Assembly (NCBI RefSeq): GCF_017115165.1
Contig: NZ_JABXKF010000190.1
Location: 1 to 44,313 of the forward strand
Origin: Nostoc sp. LPT
Lineage (GTDB): Bacteria; Cyanobacteriota; Cyanobacteriia; Cyanobacteriales; Nostocaceae
DNA: 44,313 nucleotides
Direction: 5' to 3'
The translations under genes and the position numbers were made by a program. Below, piece after piece: positions 1-8,421 of this stretch. The first letter of the stretch is position 1, and every line of letters begins with the position of its first letter. The notes under the pieces were generated by a model that was given only the letters and a program-made list of their open reading frames with translations, did no database searches and was not told the DNA's origin.

Positions 1-424
1 TGCTTTGGAAACTAGAAAGTAAATCAGCATTCCAATAAATTTTGATATTTTGATCGTGTTGGTTCGCGGTAAAATGCTCAAACTCTCGAATATCAGGCAA
101 GAAAAATAAGTAGTTGTAACTTGCGACTTCTTCATAATCGTCATTGACTTCTAGCACATTTGGTGTAATAGTTCTTACACCACCAGATAGATAAAATTTA
201 GATGTCAGAAAAGGCGAAGTATCGTGTCTCTGCTCAAAAATCACTGCCTCAGAAAACTCATTGTCACAGATTACTAGCTCAAGGTTATGGCGAAGAAAAG
301 TCCAGCGAAAGCTGCTTTGACCAAACCAAGTAGATAATTGTGATTTTCCCTCATAGTCATTAAACAACTGCACATCCTCGCAAAATTCCCCAAAGTCTTC
401 TGTCCCAGTTAGACGAATAGTCAT
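1..424 (-). CDS. AraC-family transcriptional regulator, N-terminal part (cut by window edge)
   Basis: An open frame starts with ATG at 424 and runs leftward out of the window, giving about 141 residues without a stop. The visible part matches the N-terminal half of cyanobacterial PchR-like AraC regulators: an early FGEFCED segment, a QSSFRWTFL segment, then FYLSGGVRTITP, NDDYEEV and NYLFFLPDIREFEHF. The helix-turn-helix DNA-binding domain, normally C-terminal, lies outside the window, so assignment rests on the sensor half only. The two genes to its right are a PepSY membrane protein and a TonB-receptor stump. That is the usual neighbourhood of iron/siderophore-responsive AraC regulators in Nostocales, so a role in iron-responsive control of uptake genes is inferred. 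Confidence 0.7.
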   Translation of the reverse strand, partial: MTIRLTGTEDFGEFCEDVQLFNDYEGKSQLSTWFGQSSFRWTFLRHNLELVICDNEFSEAVIFEQRHDTSPFLTSKFYLSGGVRTITPNVLEVNDDYEEVASYNYLFFLPDIREFEHFTANQHDQNIKIYWNADLLSSFQS

Positions 425-620
425 GGTAATACTCTTAACTACTTCTTGAGAAATAGTATCTATTAGTAGGGAGAGCGATTGCAACTGCAAAAATTGTGCA
501 ACAAGAGTACGATCGCATAGCTGTCCAATTTAGGCGATCGCCTTTGATTTCTGCTGCGTGAGCGCCAAACCACTGAGTAAATAAAAATGCTAACTCCTAA
601 AGCTTTAAATTGAAGTTCTA

Positions 621-1745
621 TCAAATGCTATTTTTTGTAGTCGGTTTTGCTCGATAGCGATACCACCACATCACAAAGCCAGTGATGAACAGAATTAACG
701 GAGCCAGACCAAGGAAGATGTAGAGAATGCGGGTGGGTAAGCCGCCGAAGGTGCCGAAGTGCAGTGGCTGGAAGGAATTAAGAATCTTGTCGCCTAACGA
801 TGCCTTTAACGAATTTTCAACTCGTAAAACTTGACCACTGTATTGATCCAGATAGACATTGCTCATACCGTATTCCAGCTGCTCTTGGGGGAGCTTCATG
901 CGCAATCGCAGAGGCGCTTTCGGATCTGTCGTTAAGTCAATGCTCCGCAATGCTCCGTCGGGTAGGGCAAGTTGAGCCGTTTTTATCTGCTGGCTCAAAG
1001 GTAGAGGAGATTGACCTGCTAACGGCACAGAGAGAAGCTCAGGCAGCGAAGGACTGAAGGTAATGGCACGAATCAGAGGGTCAACATCGCCCAAATTCCA
1101 GGCAAATCCAGTGAAAAATGTCAACAGTAAAAATATGGCGGTAGTAATACCAGATACCTTGTGTAGATCGAAGTTAAGCCGCTTGGGGTGGGCAGACCAC
1201 TTAATTTTGAAGCCTGCCATCAGCTTGCGCCAACCGGGCCACAAGATAATTCCCGTGGTTACAACGATGCACATCAGCAAACCCACAACACCGAGAATCT
1301 GTAAACCCAGATCGCCCAATTTCAACGAGGTGTGGAGTTGATAAACAATCTGGAGAAAGTGCTGTACGGCATTGGGATGCAGACTGTTGCCCAGAATTGC
1401 CCCCGTATAAGGGTTGACGTAGACTTCTACCCAATCGTTGCCCGGAATTGAGATGACGACATTAAAGAAATCATCCGGTTTAGTTGGGAAATAAACCCTT
1501 TGTAATGCCATTTCTGGCTGGTTAACATAGGCAGCTTTGACAATATCCAGGACAACTTCCAGCGAGAAGCGATCGCCTTTGGGGAAGATAGCGCCAAACT
1601 GTTGATGCAGTTGAAACTCGTTGATTTCGCGCTGAAAAACGATCAGGCTGCCAGTTAAGCCAACCAGGATCGCAATCAATCCGATCGCAAAACCCAGGAT
1701 GCGATGCAGAACAAAAGTCAGATGACGGAGCTTTTTCGCGGACAT
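621..1745 (-). CDS. PepSY-associated transmembrane protein (iron-uptake neighbourhood)
   Basis: This 374-residue inner-membrane protein has the PepSY_TM architecture. It has a first membrane helix at about residues 14-37 (LGFAIGLIAILVGLTGSLIV), an extracytoplasmic PepSY region with the VYVNPYTGAILG signature near 105-120, helices near 145-168 and 198-216, and a final helix near 338-362. Family members of this length next to TonB-dependent receptors are thought to assist ferric-siderophore reduction or uptake; that role is inferred. The start is ATG at 1745. It is followed by an AraC regulator and preceded by the remnant of a TonB-dependent receptor, all on the same strand, so its original transport partner appears lost here. 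The reading frame itself is intact. Confidence 0.85.
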   Translation of the reverse strand: MSAKKLRHLTFVLHRILGFAIGLIAILVGLTGSLIVFQREINEFQLHQQFGAIFPKGDRFSLEVVLDIVKAAYVNQPEMALQRVYFPTKPDDFFNVVISIPGNDWVEVYVNPYTGAILGNSLHPNAVQHFLQIVYQLHTSLKLGDLGLQILGVVGLLMCIVVTTGIILWPGWRKLMAGFKIKWSAHPKRLNFDLHKVSGITTAIFLLLTFFTGFAWNLGDVDPLIRAITFSPSLPELLSVPLAGQSPLPLSQQIKTAQLALPDGALRSIDLTTDPKAPLRLRMKLPQEQLEYGMSNVYLDQYSGQVLRVENSLKASLGDKILNSFQPLHFGTFGGLPTRILYIFLGLAPLILFITGFVMWWYRYRAKPTTKNSI

Positions 1746-1869
1746 GGTAGAGACTACTTGAGCAAAAACAACAGCATATTAAGCAGCAGAAATCAAAGTG
1801 AGCAAAACCGCACGGTTTCTGAATCTGATAATCGTAAACTTGCACGATTTCTTCAGAAGACGTTGTTTA

Positions 1870-2136
1870 TTATGTCGGCGACTGCACTAATAACAATTGG
1901 TCGTTCTTGGCTGGATTCTCTATCTCACTTACTTGCCGAATTTGTCGGATTGCATCAACAGTCTGTCCTTTGATAATCAGGCGTGTTTGTTGAGTAAAGT
2001 CTTCCTTAGCGTCGGTGCACACTGTACTCTTATGAACTCTAAGTGATGATATTTCCTCACTTCTAGTAGGTTCTGTCACCAACACCACGAGCGCACCTGT
2101 CAGCAATAGACCAAGAACAAACTGTTTAGACTTCAT
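1870..2136 (-). pseudogene. N-terminal remnant of a TonB-dependent siderophore receptor
   Basis: The frame encodes 88 residues: a signal peptide (KQFVLGLLLTGALVVLVT, then SEE) followed by the QIRQVSEIENPAKNDQLLLVQSPT segment typical of the mature N-terminus of cyanobacterial TonB-dependent receptors. Those proteins are normally several hundred residues, with plug and barrel domains. Here two consecutive TAA stops follow at once, and only a few further in-frame codons (TTSSEEIVQV) still look family-like before the PepSY gene begins at 1745. I therefore read it as the stump of a receptor whose plug and barrel were deleted. A genuine short secreted protein is the less likely alternative. Confidence 0.7.
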
Positions 2137-2202
2137 TATTGTTTTGTGACTCCGTTACACCACTCAATGTCTAGTTGACAACTACTAGCATTTAAAGAGT
2201 AT

Positions 2203-2217
2203 TGAAATCTATTCGCA
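2203..2217 (-). promoter_or_regulatory. Possible Fur-box-like site upstream of the TonB-receptor remnant
   Basis: Read on the minus strand, TGCGAATAGATTTCA lies about 66 bp upstream of the ATG at 2136. It matches the 7-1-7 Fur consensus TGAGAATNATTCTCA at roughly 10 of 14 defined positions. Context (AraC, PepSY, TonB remnant) fits iron control, but the match is imperfect and unproven. Confidence 0.3.
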
Positions 2218-2306
2218 TTAAAAAAGCAAGCTGAATGAAATAAAAACAAATAATAATTTACACAATCGTAGGAAAATTTCAATAATACTACTGCTTTTAA
2301 AGAGTA

Positions 2307-2807
2307 TTAATTCATACAACAACCCTTGTAGTGTAAAGTCGATATTTTGTACCTAATCGTATGTAATAACTCAGATGTTAATATCACTTCTGCTTTATTT
2401 TTGTTTTTACTCCCTTTTGGTCGTCCTCGCCCCCGTTTTTCTTTGGGTTTTACTTTTTTAATTGCGGGCGTACTATTTGTTTGATTATCACTTTTAATTA
2501 TCTGTTCTATCTGAATAGGAAATGACTGCCTTCTTTCAACACTAACTAATGATAAAGCAAAGAAGGATAGACCTAATATTGGTTTGCTTGGTAGGCAAGA
2601 ATTGAATCTATCTAACCCATAAGTCTGTTTACCCGATTTACTGACTACAACTTCATCTCTAGCAAGTAGATATACTTCATTTTCTCGCCACAAATGTTTA
2701 CGAAAAAATAGCCAAAATAATGTCGCCCTTGGTATTACTGTCCCAAAGAATCTCAGCATCGTCCGATAACTACTACTAGCGCCTGTCCAACGGGAGATTC
2801 CCAACAT
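2307..2807 (-). pseudogene. Truncated DDE transposase (IS4/IS701-like)
   Basis: This 166-residue frame contains the central part of a common cyanobacterial DDE transposase family: MLGISRWTG, then a YRTMLRFF segment, then VYLLARDEVVVSKSGKQTYGLDRF with the first catalytic Asp in ARDE, then LSFFALSLVSVERRQSFPIQ and a basic linker GRGRPKGSKNKNK. Family members are normally about 400 residues or more. The frame remains open upstream for about 20 codons to a stop but lacks the rest of the N-terminus. After SELLHTIRYKISTLHYKG it ends abruptly, losing the other catalytic acidic residues. The TIRYKISTLHY join suggests an internal deletion. No terminal inverted repeats or target duplication are visible, so it is a dead fragment. 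Confidence 0.75.
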
Positions 2808-3034
2808 GTGACTCGACCGCTCATCGATAACATGGACAGGATTATTTGGTTCAATTACCGCATTGTTATATATTTATCTGCGGTAACAGGCATTGTAGTA
2901 GTGATAGGATATCGAGCATGGGCTGGAGAGTAGCTTTTGAGTTGTCGTTGTGAGAGACAATAACTCTACTACGTCAGCCCTCTCTCTTCATACTCTTTTT
3001 TTGGTGAAGGTATTGTTAATCAAACATTAATTAC

Positions 3035-4939
3035 ATGGAACAAGTCATTACTTCAATGGCAGATGCTTTGTTAATAACCAGTAATTCCGGAAAAATAAAA
3101 AAAGTAAATCGTGCTGCTCAAAAATTATTTGGTTTTCAGGAAGAAGAATTAATAAATCAACCAATATCACTAATAATTGATGAGGATCAGCTTTTAATAA
3201 AAACGATTTATCAAAATTCTTATTTAAAGCGTAATTCCCAGAATATAGAAGTAGTTTGCCGAACAAAAACTAGAGAAAAACTGTTGATTGCTTTTTCTTG
3301 CTCAGTAATTCCAAAAAAAACAGAAGGGCTAGAAGATATTGTCTACATTGGGCGGGATATTACTGCTTGGCAACGCCGGGAACAGCGTACAAGTGCCCAG
3401 TATGCTATTACTCGCATATTATCAGAATCACAGAGCATAAAGCAGGGAATTCCACAAATTTTGCAGTCGATTTGTCAAAACTTGGGATGGGATTTAGGCG
3501 AACTTTGGACACCAAGCCAATATATTGGCACTTCGGTACAAGGAGATAGTCTCAATGCAGTATTAAGGTGTGTGGAAATTTGGTCAAGTCGATTAGTTTC
3601 TGTCCGAGAGTTTAAAGCAATCACCTGGCAAACTACTTATACACCTAGTGTTGGCTTACCTGGTCGAATTTGGATCAGACGTTTGCCTTTGTGGATTAAA
3701 GATATCACAGTAGATGGAGATCAAAGGCGATCGCTACCGGCTGCGGAGGCTGGATTGCACGCAGCTTTTGGCTTTCCCATTTTAGACGATAGTGAAATCT
3801 TAGGAGTAATGCTTTTCTTTAGCCGGGAGTTACTATCAAAAGATAAAGACCTATTGCAAATGATGGATTCTATTGGTAGCCAAATTGCCCAATTTATCAA
3901 ACGCAAACAAGCAGAAGATGCTCTTGTAGAAAGTGAAGAGCGATATCGAGATTTATTTGAAAATGCTAATGACTTGATTCAATCTGTCAATCCATCTGGT
4001 CGTTTTTTGTATGTCAATCGTGCATGGCGAGAAACTTTGGGATATAGCGAAGCTGAAATTGTGAATATGAGTATTTTCGATATTATAGATCCAGAGTTTA
4101 AACAAAGCAGTTTGCAAAGATTTTATCGCGTGCTATCAGGAGAAAAGTTTGGGCAAATAACAACTATATTCGTTACTAAAGACGGTCAAACAATATTTTT
4201 AGAAGGTAATATTAATTGTAAATTTGTTGAAGGTCATCCAGTTGCGATTCGCGGCATTTTTCGCAATGTAACCCAGCGAGTAGCAGCAGAAGAAGCACTT
4301 CGCTATCAGCAAGAAGAAACCGAACGTTTATTGCTGAATATTTTGCCAGTCGCAATTTCTAGAGAAGTGAAAGAACAACCAGATAGCATTGCCGAAGACT
4401 TTGCTGATGTCACAGTTTTATTTGCAGATATCGTCGGCTTGACCGAAATTGCTACTTCTATAAGTGCAATTCAACTGCTAAACCTACTCAACTCAATTTT
4501 CTCAGTTTTTGATCGCCTCACCGAACGATATAGTTTAGAGAGAATCAGAACCATTAACGATGCTTATGTGGTGGTTGGTGGCTTACCTACACGCCGCCAA
4601 GATCGTGCTCAAGCGATCGCTCTGATGGCACTAGATATGCAAACTGCGATCGCTCTATTTAATACTGAGAATAACCAAAATTTCAGCATCCGTATCGGTA
4701 TCCATAGCGGTTCAGTAATGGGGGGAGTCATCGATCTCAATAAGTTTACTTATGAATGTAAAGACACAGTAAACATCGCTAGCTGTATGGAATCCCAAGG
4801 TATTGCTGGTAAAATCCAGGTTACAGAAAATACTTATAAATGCTTGTGTGATGAATTTGTATTTGAAAAACGAGGCGAAATTGAAGTTAAAGGCAAAGGG
4901 AAGATGATAACTTATTTGTTGATTGGACGGAAGAAATGA
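3035..4939 (+). CDS. PAS-GAF-PAS sensor with class III nucleotide cyclase-like domain (catalytic residues degraded)
   Basis: Domains in this 634-residue protein are PAS 1 (about 1-110), GAF (about 125-290), PAS 2 beginning at ESEERYRDLFENAND (about 300-415), a short helical linker, and a class III adenylate/guanylate cyclase domain (about 440-632). Both metal-binding Asp are present (D465 in FADIVG, D509 in INDAY). However, the purine-selecting Lys is R505, the Gly before the second Asp is N508, the YDxWGD loop reads Y573-ECK-D577 with one residue missing, and the transition-state Arg of ASRMES is C584; the partner Asn is kept at N580. It may therefore be inactive or a nucleotide-binding pseudo-cyclase. 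No membrane segment is seen. An in-frame stop lies six codons before the ATG, so the start fits, although relatives often have longer N-termini. Confidence 0.85.
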   Translation: MEQVITSMADALLITSNSGKIKKVNRAAQKLFGFQEEELINQPISLIIDEDQLLIKTIYQNSYLKRNSQNIEVVCRTKTREKLLIAFSCSVIPKKTEGLEDIVYIGRDITAWQRREQRTSAQYAITRILSESQSIKQGIPQILQSICQNLGWDLGELWTPSQYIGTSVQGDSLNAVLRCVEIWSSRLVSVREFKAITWQTTYTPSVGLPGRIWIRRLPLWIKDITVDGDQRRSLPAAEAGLHAAFGFPILDDSEILGVMLFFSRELLSKDKDLLQMMDSIGSQIAQFIKRKQAEDALVESEERYRDLFENANDLIQSVNPSGRFLYVNRAWRETLGYSEAEIVNMSIFDIIDPEFKQSSLQRFYRVLSGEKFGQITTIFVTKDGQTIFLEGNINCKFVEGHPVAIRGIFRNVTQRVAAEEALRYQQEETERLLLNILPVAISREVKEQPDSIAEDFADVTVLFADIVGLTEIATSISAIQLLNLLNSIFSVFDRLTERYSLERIRTINDAYVVVGGLPTRRQDRAQAIALMALDMQTAIALFNTENNQNFSIRIGIHSGSVMGGVIDLNKFTYECKDTVNIASCMESQGIAGKIQVTENTYKCLCDEFVFEKRGEIEVKGKGKMITYLLIGRKK

Positions 4940-4963
4940 GGGCATTGCCAAAGAGAAGGCAGA

Positions 4964-5028
4964 AGGCAGGAGGCAGAAGTTCTTTAATGCGTGAATTTTG
5001 AATTTTGAATTGATTTCTCCTCCTGCCT
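4964..5028. repeat. Purine-rich short repeats forming a hairpin between convergent genes
   Basis: GGCAGAAG-type short repeats at 4958-4979 are complemented by CCTCCTGCCT at 5019-5028, which pairs with AGGCAGGAGG at 4964-4973. It sits between the convergent cyclase and speY-like genes and could act as a transcription end for both. It resembles the short tandem repeats common in Nostocales spacers. Confidence 0.45.
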
Positions 5029-5035
5029 ATGTCCC

Positions 5036-6211
5036 TTAATGAGTATTCGGAATCAGCCGACCACAGGGATAAGTTGCTGTTTGCTGTGAAGCACTTTCGG
5101 CAACTGCTGCTGGAATCCGATCCGATGGTTGGGTTTTGGCTGCTAGATAGTCTTTTTGCAGTTTCTCTAAAATGGCTTCTCGCCTGTCATACACGCGCTT
5201 CAGGGGACGAGGCTGGCATTTGTTTAACACATACGCACTCACCAGTGGTAGAGCGATCGTGCTATCGGTATAACAAACGATTGTGTTAGGTAACTCATCG
5301 GGGTCAATCTTACCCCAACTGACAGCTTCCGATGGGGTTGCTCCAGATAAACCGCCTGTATCTGGACGTGCATCGGTAAACTGCACAAAGTAATCGTGTC
5401 CTCGTTCTTCCAACCCCAAGACTTCGTGAAGTTGGGGCTGAGTTTGTAGCAAAAAGTTTTTAGGACTACCGCCACCAAGAATTACAGCCGCACTTTTACC
5501 TCCTGATTCACGGGCATTATATGCGATCGCTGCTGTCTCATTCACGTCAATTGATGGATCTATCACCAACTGCGAACCTTCCAATGCTAAAGCCGCCACG
5601 TTCATCCCAATTGAGCTATCTCCTGGAGAAGACGTATAAATCGGTACGCCATATTCATAAGCTGTAGCTAGCAAGCAGGAATGCTGCACACCCAATTGCT
5701 TTTCTACTTCTCGGACATATTTACCTAGTAAATAGTGAAATTCAGCCGTTCCCATCCGCTTTTGAAACGCTTCTCCTTGCAGAATCTTGCGGATGAACGC
5801 ATCAGTTTCTAGCAGCACATCGTAACCAAAGATAATGTCATAAATGCGGATCGTGCCTTCTTGTCGCAGTTTCACATCATCCAAAAACGGATTACCAGCA
5901 AAGAGTTCAAAACCCAAACCATAGTGCATATCGTGGTAAAGATTTGCACCAGTGCTAATCATCCAGTCAATAAAGCCGTTGCGAATTAAGGGTGCAAGCA
6001 CTGAAACCCCAAATCCTGCTGGCGTCATCGCACCAGAGAGGCTAACTCCCACCGTGACACCTTCTGTTAGTACATCGCGACTCAGTAGTTGGCAGATTTC
6101 CCGCAACCGCGCTGAGTTGTAAGCGGTGAAATATTGATCGATTAAATCCACTACATTGATATCATTTGATATTGGTGTAGGTGCAATTTTTTGACCCAGC
6201 TGTTTAGACAT
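5036..6211 (-). CDS. speY: Deoxyhypusine synthase-like homospermidine synthase
   Basis: The 391-residue protein is a deoxyhypusine synthase family member. Bacteria lack eIF5A hypusination, and the Anabaena homologue (SpeY) is known to be needed for homospermidine, so homospermidine formation from polyamine precursors is the likely reaction. Seen in sequence: the NAD-binding Rossmann-type core with SLSGAMTPAG (about 57-66), STGANLYHD (86-94), SSPGDSSIG (194-202), VILGGGSPKNF (243-253) and TDARPDTGGLSGATPSEAVSWGKI, in which K301 corresponds to the catalytic lysine. Length is normal. ATG at 6211 is the natural start. It is convergent with the cyclase gene on its left and has no obvious operon partner. 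A permease of the polyamine type (potC-like) occurs 24 kb away, unlinked. Confidence 0.88.
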   Translation of the reverse strand: MSKQLGQKIAPTPISNDINVVDLIDQYFTAYNSARLREICQLLSRDVLTEGVTVGVSLSGAMTPAGFGVSVLAPLIRNGFIDWMISTGANLYHDMHYGLGFELFAGNPFLDDVKLRQEGTIRIYDIIFGYDVLLETDAFIRKILQGEAFQKRMGTAEFHYLLGKYVREVEKQLGVQHSCLLATAYEYGVPIYTSSPGDSSIGMNVAALALEGSQLVIDPSIDVNETAAIAYNARESGGKSAAVILGGGSPKNFLLQTQPQLHEVLGLEERGHDYFVQFTDARPDTGGLSGATPSEAVSWGKIDPDELPNTIVCYTDSTIALPLVSAYVLNKCQPRPLKRVYDRREAILEKLQKDYLAAKTQPSDRIPAAVAESASQQTATYPCGRLIPNTH

Positions 6212-6359
6212 TTTGGCACTCCCGAACAGTAAACACGCCGAATCTAATGGTATCTAGCTTTCAGCCAAAGTGATAGCAATACTTTTTGATCGCTAACTTG
6301 AAAAAGCAAGTGAGGCGTAGGAGAAGAAACCTTTTTCATCCCTTTGGGGATTTTCCGTT

Positions 6360-6460
6360 ATACCAATTCAATTAATGATTGCAACACATCCTTGGGTAAA
6401 GACGCGATGAATCGCGTCTCTACAAATGGTCTATTTGTCGCATTTTTTTAAAATTGGTAT
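6360..6460. repeat. MITE-like element with ATACCAATT terminal inverted repeats
   Basis: A 101-bp stretch is bounded by ATACCAATT (6360-6368) and its complement AATTGGTAT (6452-6460). Inside lies the perfect hairpin AGACGCGAT-GA-ATCGCGTCT followed by CTAC, a motif that recurs at about 26467-26488 in this window. It encodes nothing. Together with the fragment at 6459-6575 it fills most of the 440-bp gap between speY and the NAD(P)HX repair gene; no promoter was identified with confidence. Confidence 0.55.
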
Positions 6461-6575
6461 GACCTCGCGGTTACAGCAGTTTGATAACACTGCCGTCACC
6501 GATTTGCTCCCCCTGTTTGAGGAGTACGGACTAGACGCACTCGGCATTCTTGAAGACGTGGAAATTGGTTTGTAA
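6459..6575 (+). pseudogene. Short 38-codon open frame, probably a gene fragment
   Basis: An ATG at 6459, overlapping the right end of the MITE-like repeat, opens 38 codons reading MTSRLQQFDNTAVTDLLPLF, then EEYGLDALGILEDVEIGL, then TAA. The composition (acidic, ordered leucines, good codon use) looks like real coding sequence, most plausibly the 3' end of a longer gene whose upstream part was displaced by the repeat. I do not recognise the family. No ribosome-binding site precedes the ATG. Confidence 0.3.
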
Positions 6576-6652
6576 CTTTTTTGGGTGGAATATGAGTCAA
6601 TTTTGCTAAACTTTCAGTTAGCCTGAAACTCATAACTTATCACTCAGGACTA

Positions 6653-8233
6653 ATGCAAGATAGGCAAGAACAATTTTCGCAAGTGGTAGTGACTGCTGGG
6701 CAGATGCGCGATATTGAAAAGCGGATCTTTGCAGCGGGAATGCCTGTAGTTGCTTTGATGGAAAAGGTGGCGGGATTAATTGCTCGTCGCATTTTAGAGA
6801 TTCTTTCAAACACCGCTTTGTTAAAGGGATCTCGTGTGGGAATTCTTGTCGGCCCCGGTCATAATGGCGGCGATGCTTTAGTCGTAGCCCGTGAATTACA
6901 CTTTCGCGGGTATGAGGTTTGGATTTATTCTCCTTTTTCTAAACTTAAGGAATTAACCTCGCAGCACTTACAGTATGCCGAGAGTTTGGGCATTCCAATT
7001 TATCAAACAATTGAGCAACTGCCAGATTCTGATTTGTTGATTGATGGCTTGTTTGGATTTGGTTTAGAAAGAAACCTGACCGATCCCATCGCCTCTGCAA
7101 TTAATCAGCTAAATGAATTGTCTGTACCGATTTATAGTATCGATTTACCTTCAGGTTTACACACCGACACAGGCGAAGTATTGGGAACTGCCATTCGCGC
7201 CACTCACACATTTTGCTTAGGTTTATGGAAACTCGCTTTCTTCCAAGATCGAGCGTTGGAATATCTTGGTAAAGCTGAATTAATCGATTTCGATATTCCT
7301 TTGGCTGATGTGGAAGCTGTTCTCAAAGATGCACCTAAAATTAAACTTATTACACGAGCAAAGGCACTTGTTACTTTACCTTTACCCCGTCCAGCAGTTA
7401 CTCACAAATATAAGGAAGGACATTTACTGCTGATTTGCGGTTCGCGGCGCTATGCAGGTGGGGCAATTTTAACTGGTTTGGGTGCTAGGGCTAGTGGTGT
7501 GGGGATGCTTTCGATTGCCGTACCCGAATCCCTGAAATCTCTTTTGGTGTCACACTTGCCAGAAGCGCTAATTGTTGGTTGTCCAGAGACGGAAAGTGGA
7601 GCGATCGCCCACTTACAACTACCAGAGAACACCGATCTAAATTCCTTTAATGCGATCGCTTGTGGCCCCGGTTTAACACGAGATGCTACGCCCATTGTGC
7701 AAGAGGTAATTAAAAGCGATGGCTTTGCCAACGCCAAGGGCGAACGCCCTTTGCTTCTTGATGCCGATGGCTTAAATATCCTGGCACAAATGGGAGCGAT
7801 CGCCACATTAAAAAAACGCCAATCAGTAACCTTACTCACACCCCACACTGGCGAATTTGAACGATTGTTTCCTGATGTCGCCGATGCCAAACATGACAGG
7901 GTGCAAGCAGTACAAGAAGCTGCCGCGCAAAGTCAGGCAGTAGTCTTGTTGAAAGGGGCAAGAACTGCGATCGCCAACCCTCAAGGTGCTGTTTGGATTG
8001 TTCCTGAGAGCACACCCGCTTTGGCACGTGGCGGTAGCGGCGACGTGTTAACTGGGCTGCTAGGTGGATTGTTGGCGCAAGCAGCAACTAAACAGATTCC
8101 CGTAGAAGATATTGTAGCAACTGCTGCTTGGTGGCATTCCCAAGCAGGTATTTTAGCAGCCCAAGAGCGTACCGAATTGGGTGTAGATGCGTTTACATTG
8201 ACACAATATTTGATAAAAGTTCTAAGTAATTAA
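6653..8233 (+). CDS. nnr: Bifunctional NAD(P)H-hydrate epimerase / ADP-dependent (S)-NAD(P)H-hydrate dehydratase
   Basis: This 526-residue fusion repairs hydrated NAD(P)H. The N-terminal YjeF_N epimerase (about 10-220) interconverts R and S NAD(P)HX and shows GPGHNGGDALVVARELHFRG and the IDLPSGLHTDTGEVLG segment. The C-terminal carbohydrate-kinase-like dehydratase (about 235-522) carries ICGSRRYAGGAILTGLGA, LLDADGLNIL, LLTPHTGEFERLFP and the nucleotide/anion loop LARGGSGDVLTGLLGG. The two-domain length is standard. ATG at 6653 gives the conserved VTAGQMRDIEKR start region. It stands alone, convergent with the radical SAM gene to its right. Confidence 0.93.
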   Translation: MQDRQEQFSQVVVTAGQMRDIEKRIFAAGMPVVALMEKVAGLIARRILEILSNTALLKGSRVGILVGPGHNGGDALVVARELHFRGYEVWIYSPFSKLKELTSQHLQYAESLGIPIYQTIEQLPDSDLLIDGLFGFGLERNLTDPIASAINQLNELSVPIYSIDLPSGLHTDTGEVLGTAIRATHTFCLGLWKLAFFQDRALEYLGKAELIDFDIPLADVEAVLKDAPKIKLITRAKALVTLPLPRPAVTHKYKEGHLLLICGSRRYAGGAILTGLGARASGVGMLSIAVPESLKSLLVSHLPEALIVGCPETESGAIAHLQLPENTDLNSFNAIACGPGLTRDATPIVQEVIKSDGFANAKGERPLLLDADGLNILAQMGAIATLKKRQSVTLLTPHTGEFERLFPDVADAKHDRVQAVQEAAAQSQAVVLLKGARTAIANPQGAVWIVPESTPALARGGSGDVLTGLLGGLLAQAATKQIPVEDIVATAAWWHSQAGILAAQERTELGVDAFTLTQYLIKVLSN

Positions 8234-8287
8234 ACAGCTTTTAACTATGACTCTAAAAACCGTATCGTACACTACTATTTTTTAACG

Positions 8288-8315
8288 TAGGCGTAGCCCG
8301 CCGTAGGCATCGCAA
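8288..8315. repeat. Interspersed palindromic repeat (Nostoc-type)
   Basis: The 28-bp stretch beginning CGTAGGCGTAGCCCGCCGTA and ending GGCATCGC is a partly palindromic unit that, from general knowledge, occurs widely between genes in Nostoc genomes. It lies in the spacer between two convergent genes. Confidence 0.55.
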
Positions 8316-8381
8316 AACTTTTCGGTCTACTGAAAGTAATTTAAACTCAAATATTGAATTTGTATAATTTTAATTGAGAAC

Positions 8382-8411
8382 GGGTAATAAGTAATTTATT
8401 TACTATTACCC
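8382..8411. terminator. Hairpin between convergent genes
   Basis: GGGTAATA (8382-8389) pairs with TATTACCC (8404-8411) around an AT-rich loop. It lies 11 bp before the stop codon of the minus-strand gene at 8422 and could terminate transcription from both sides. It lacks a strong GC stem, so the call is tentative. Confidence 0.4.
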
Positions 8412-8421
8412 ATTACCAACC

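Noticed and set aside
1522..1845. 107-codon minus-strand frame overlapping the PepSY gene start
   Set aside because: It is an out-of-frame shadow rich in Cys and Ser, without a ribosome site; the PepSY frame explains the DNA.
8262..8275. GTA-N8-TAC, an NtcA-type site
   Set aside because: It lies between two convergent genes, downstream of both, where an activator site makes no sense.
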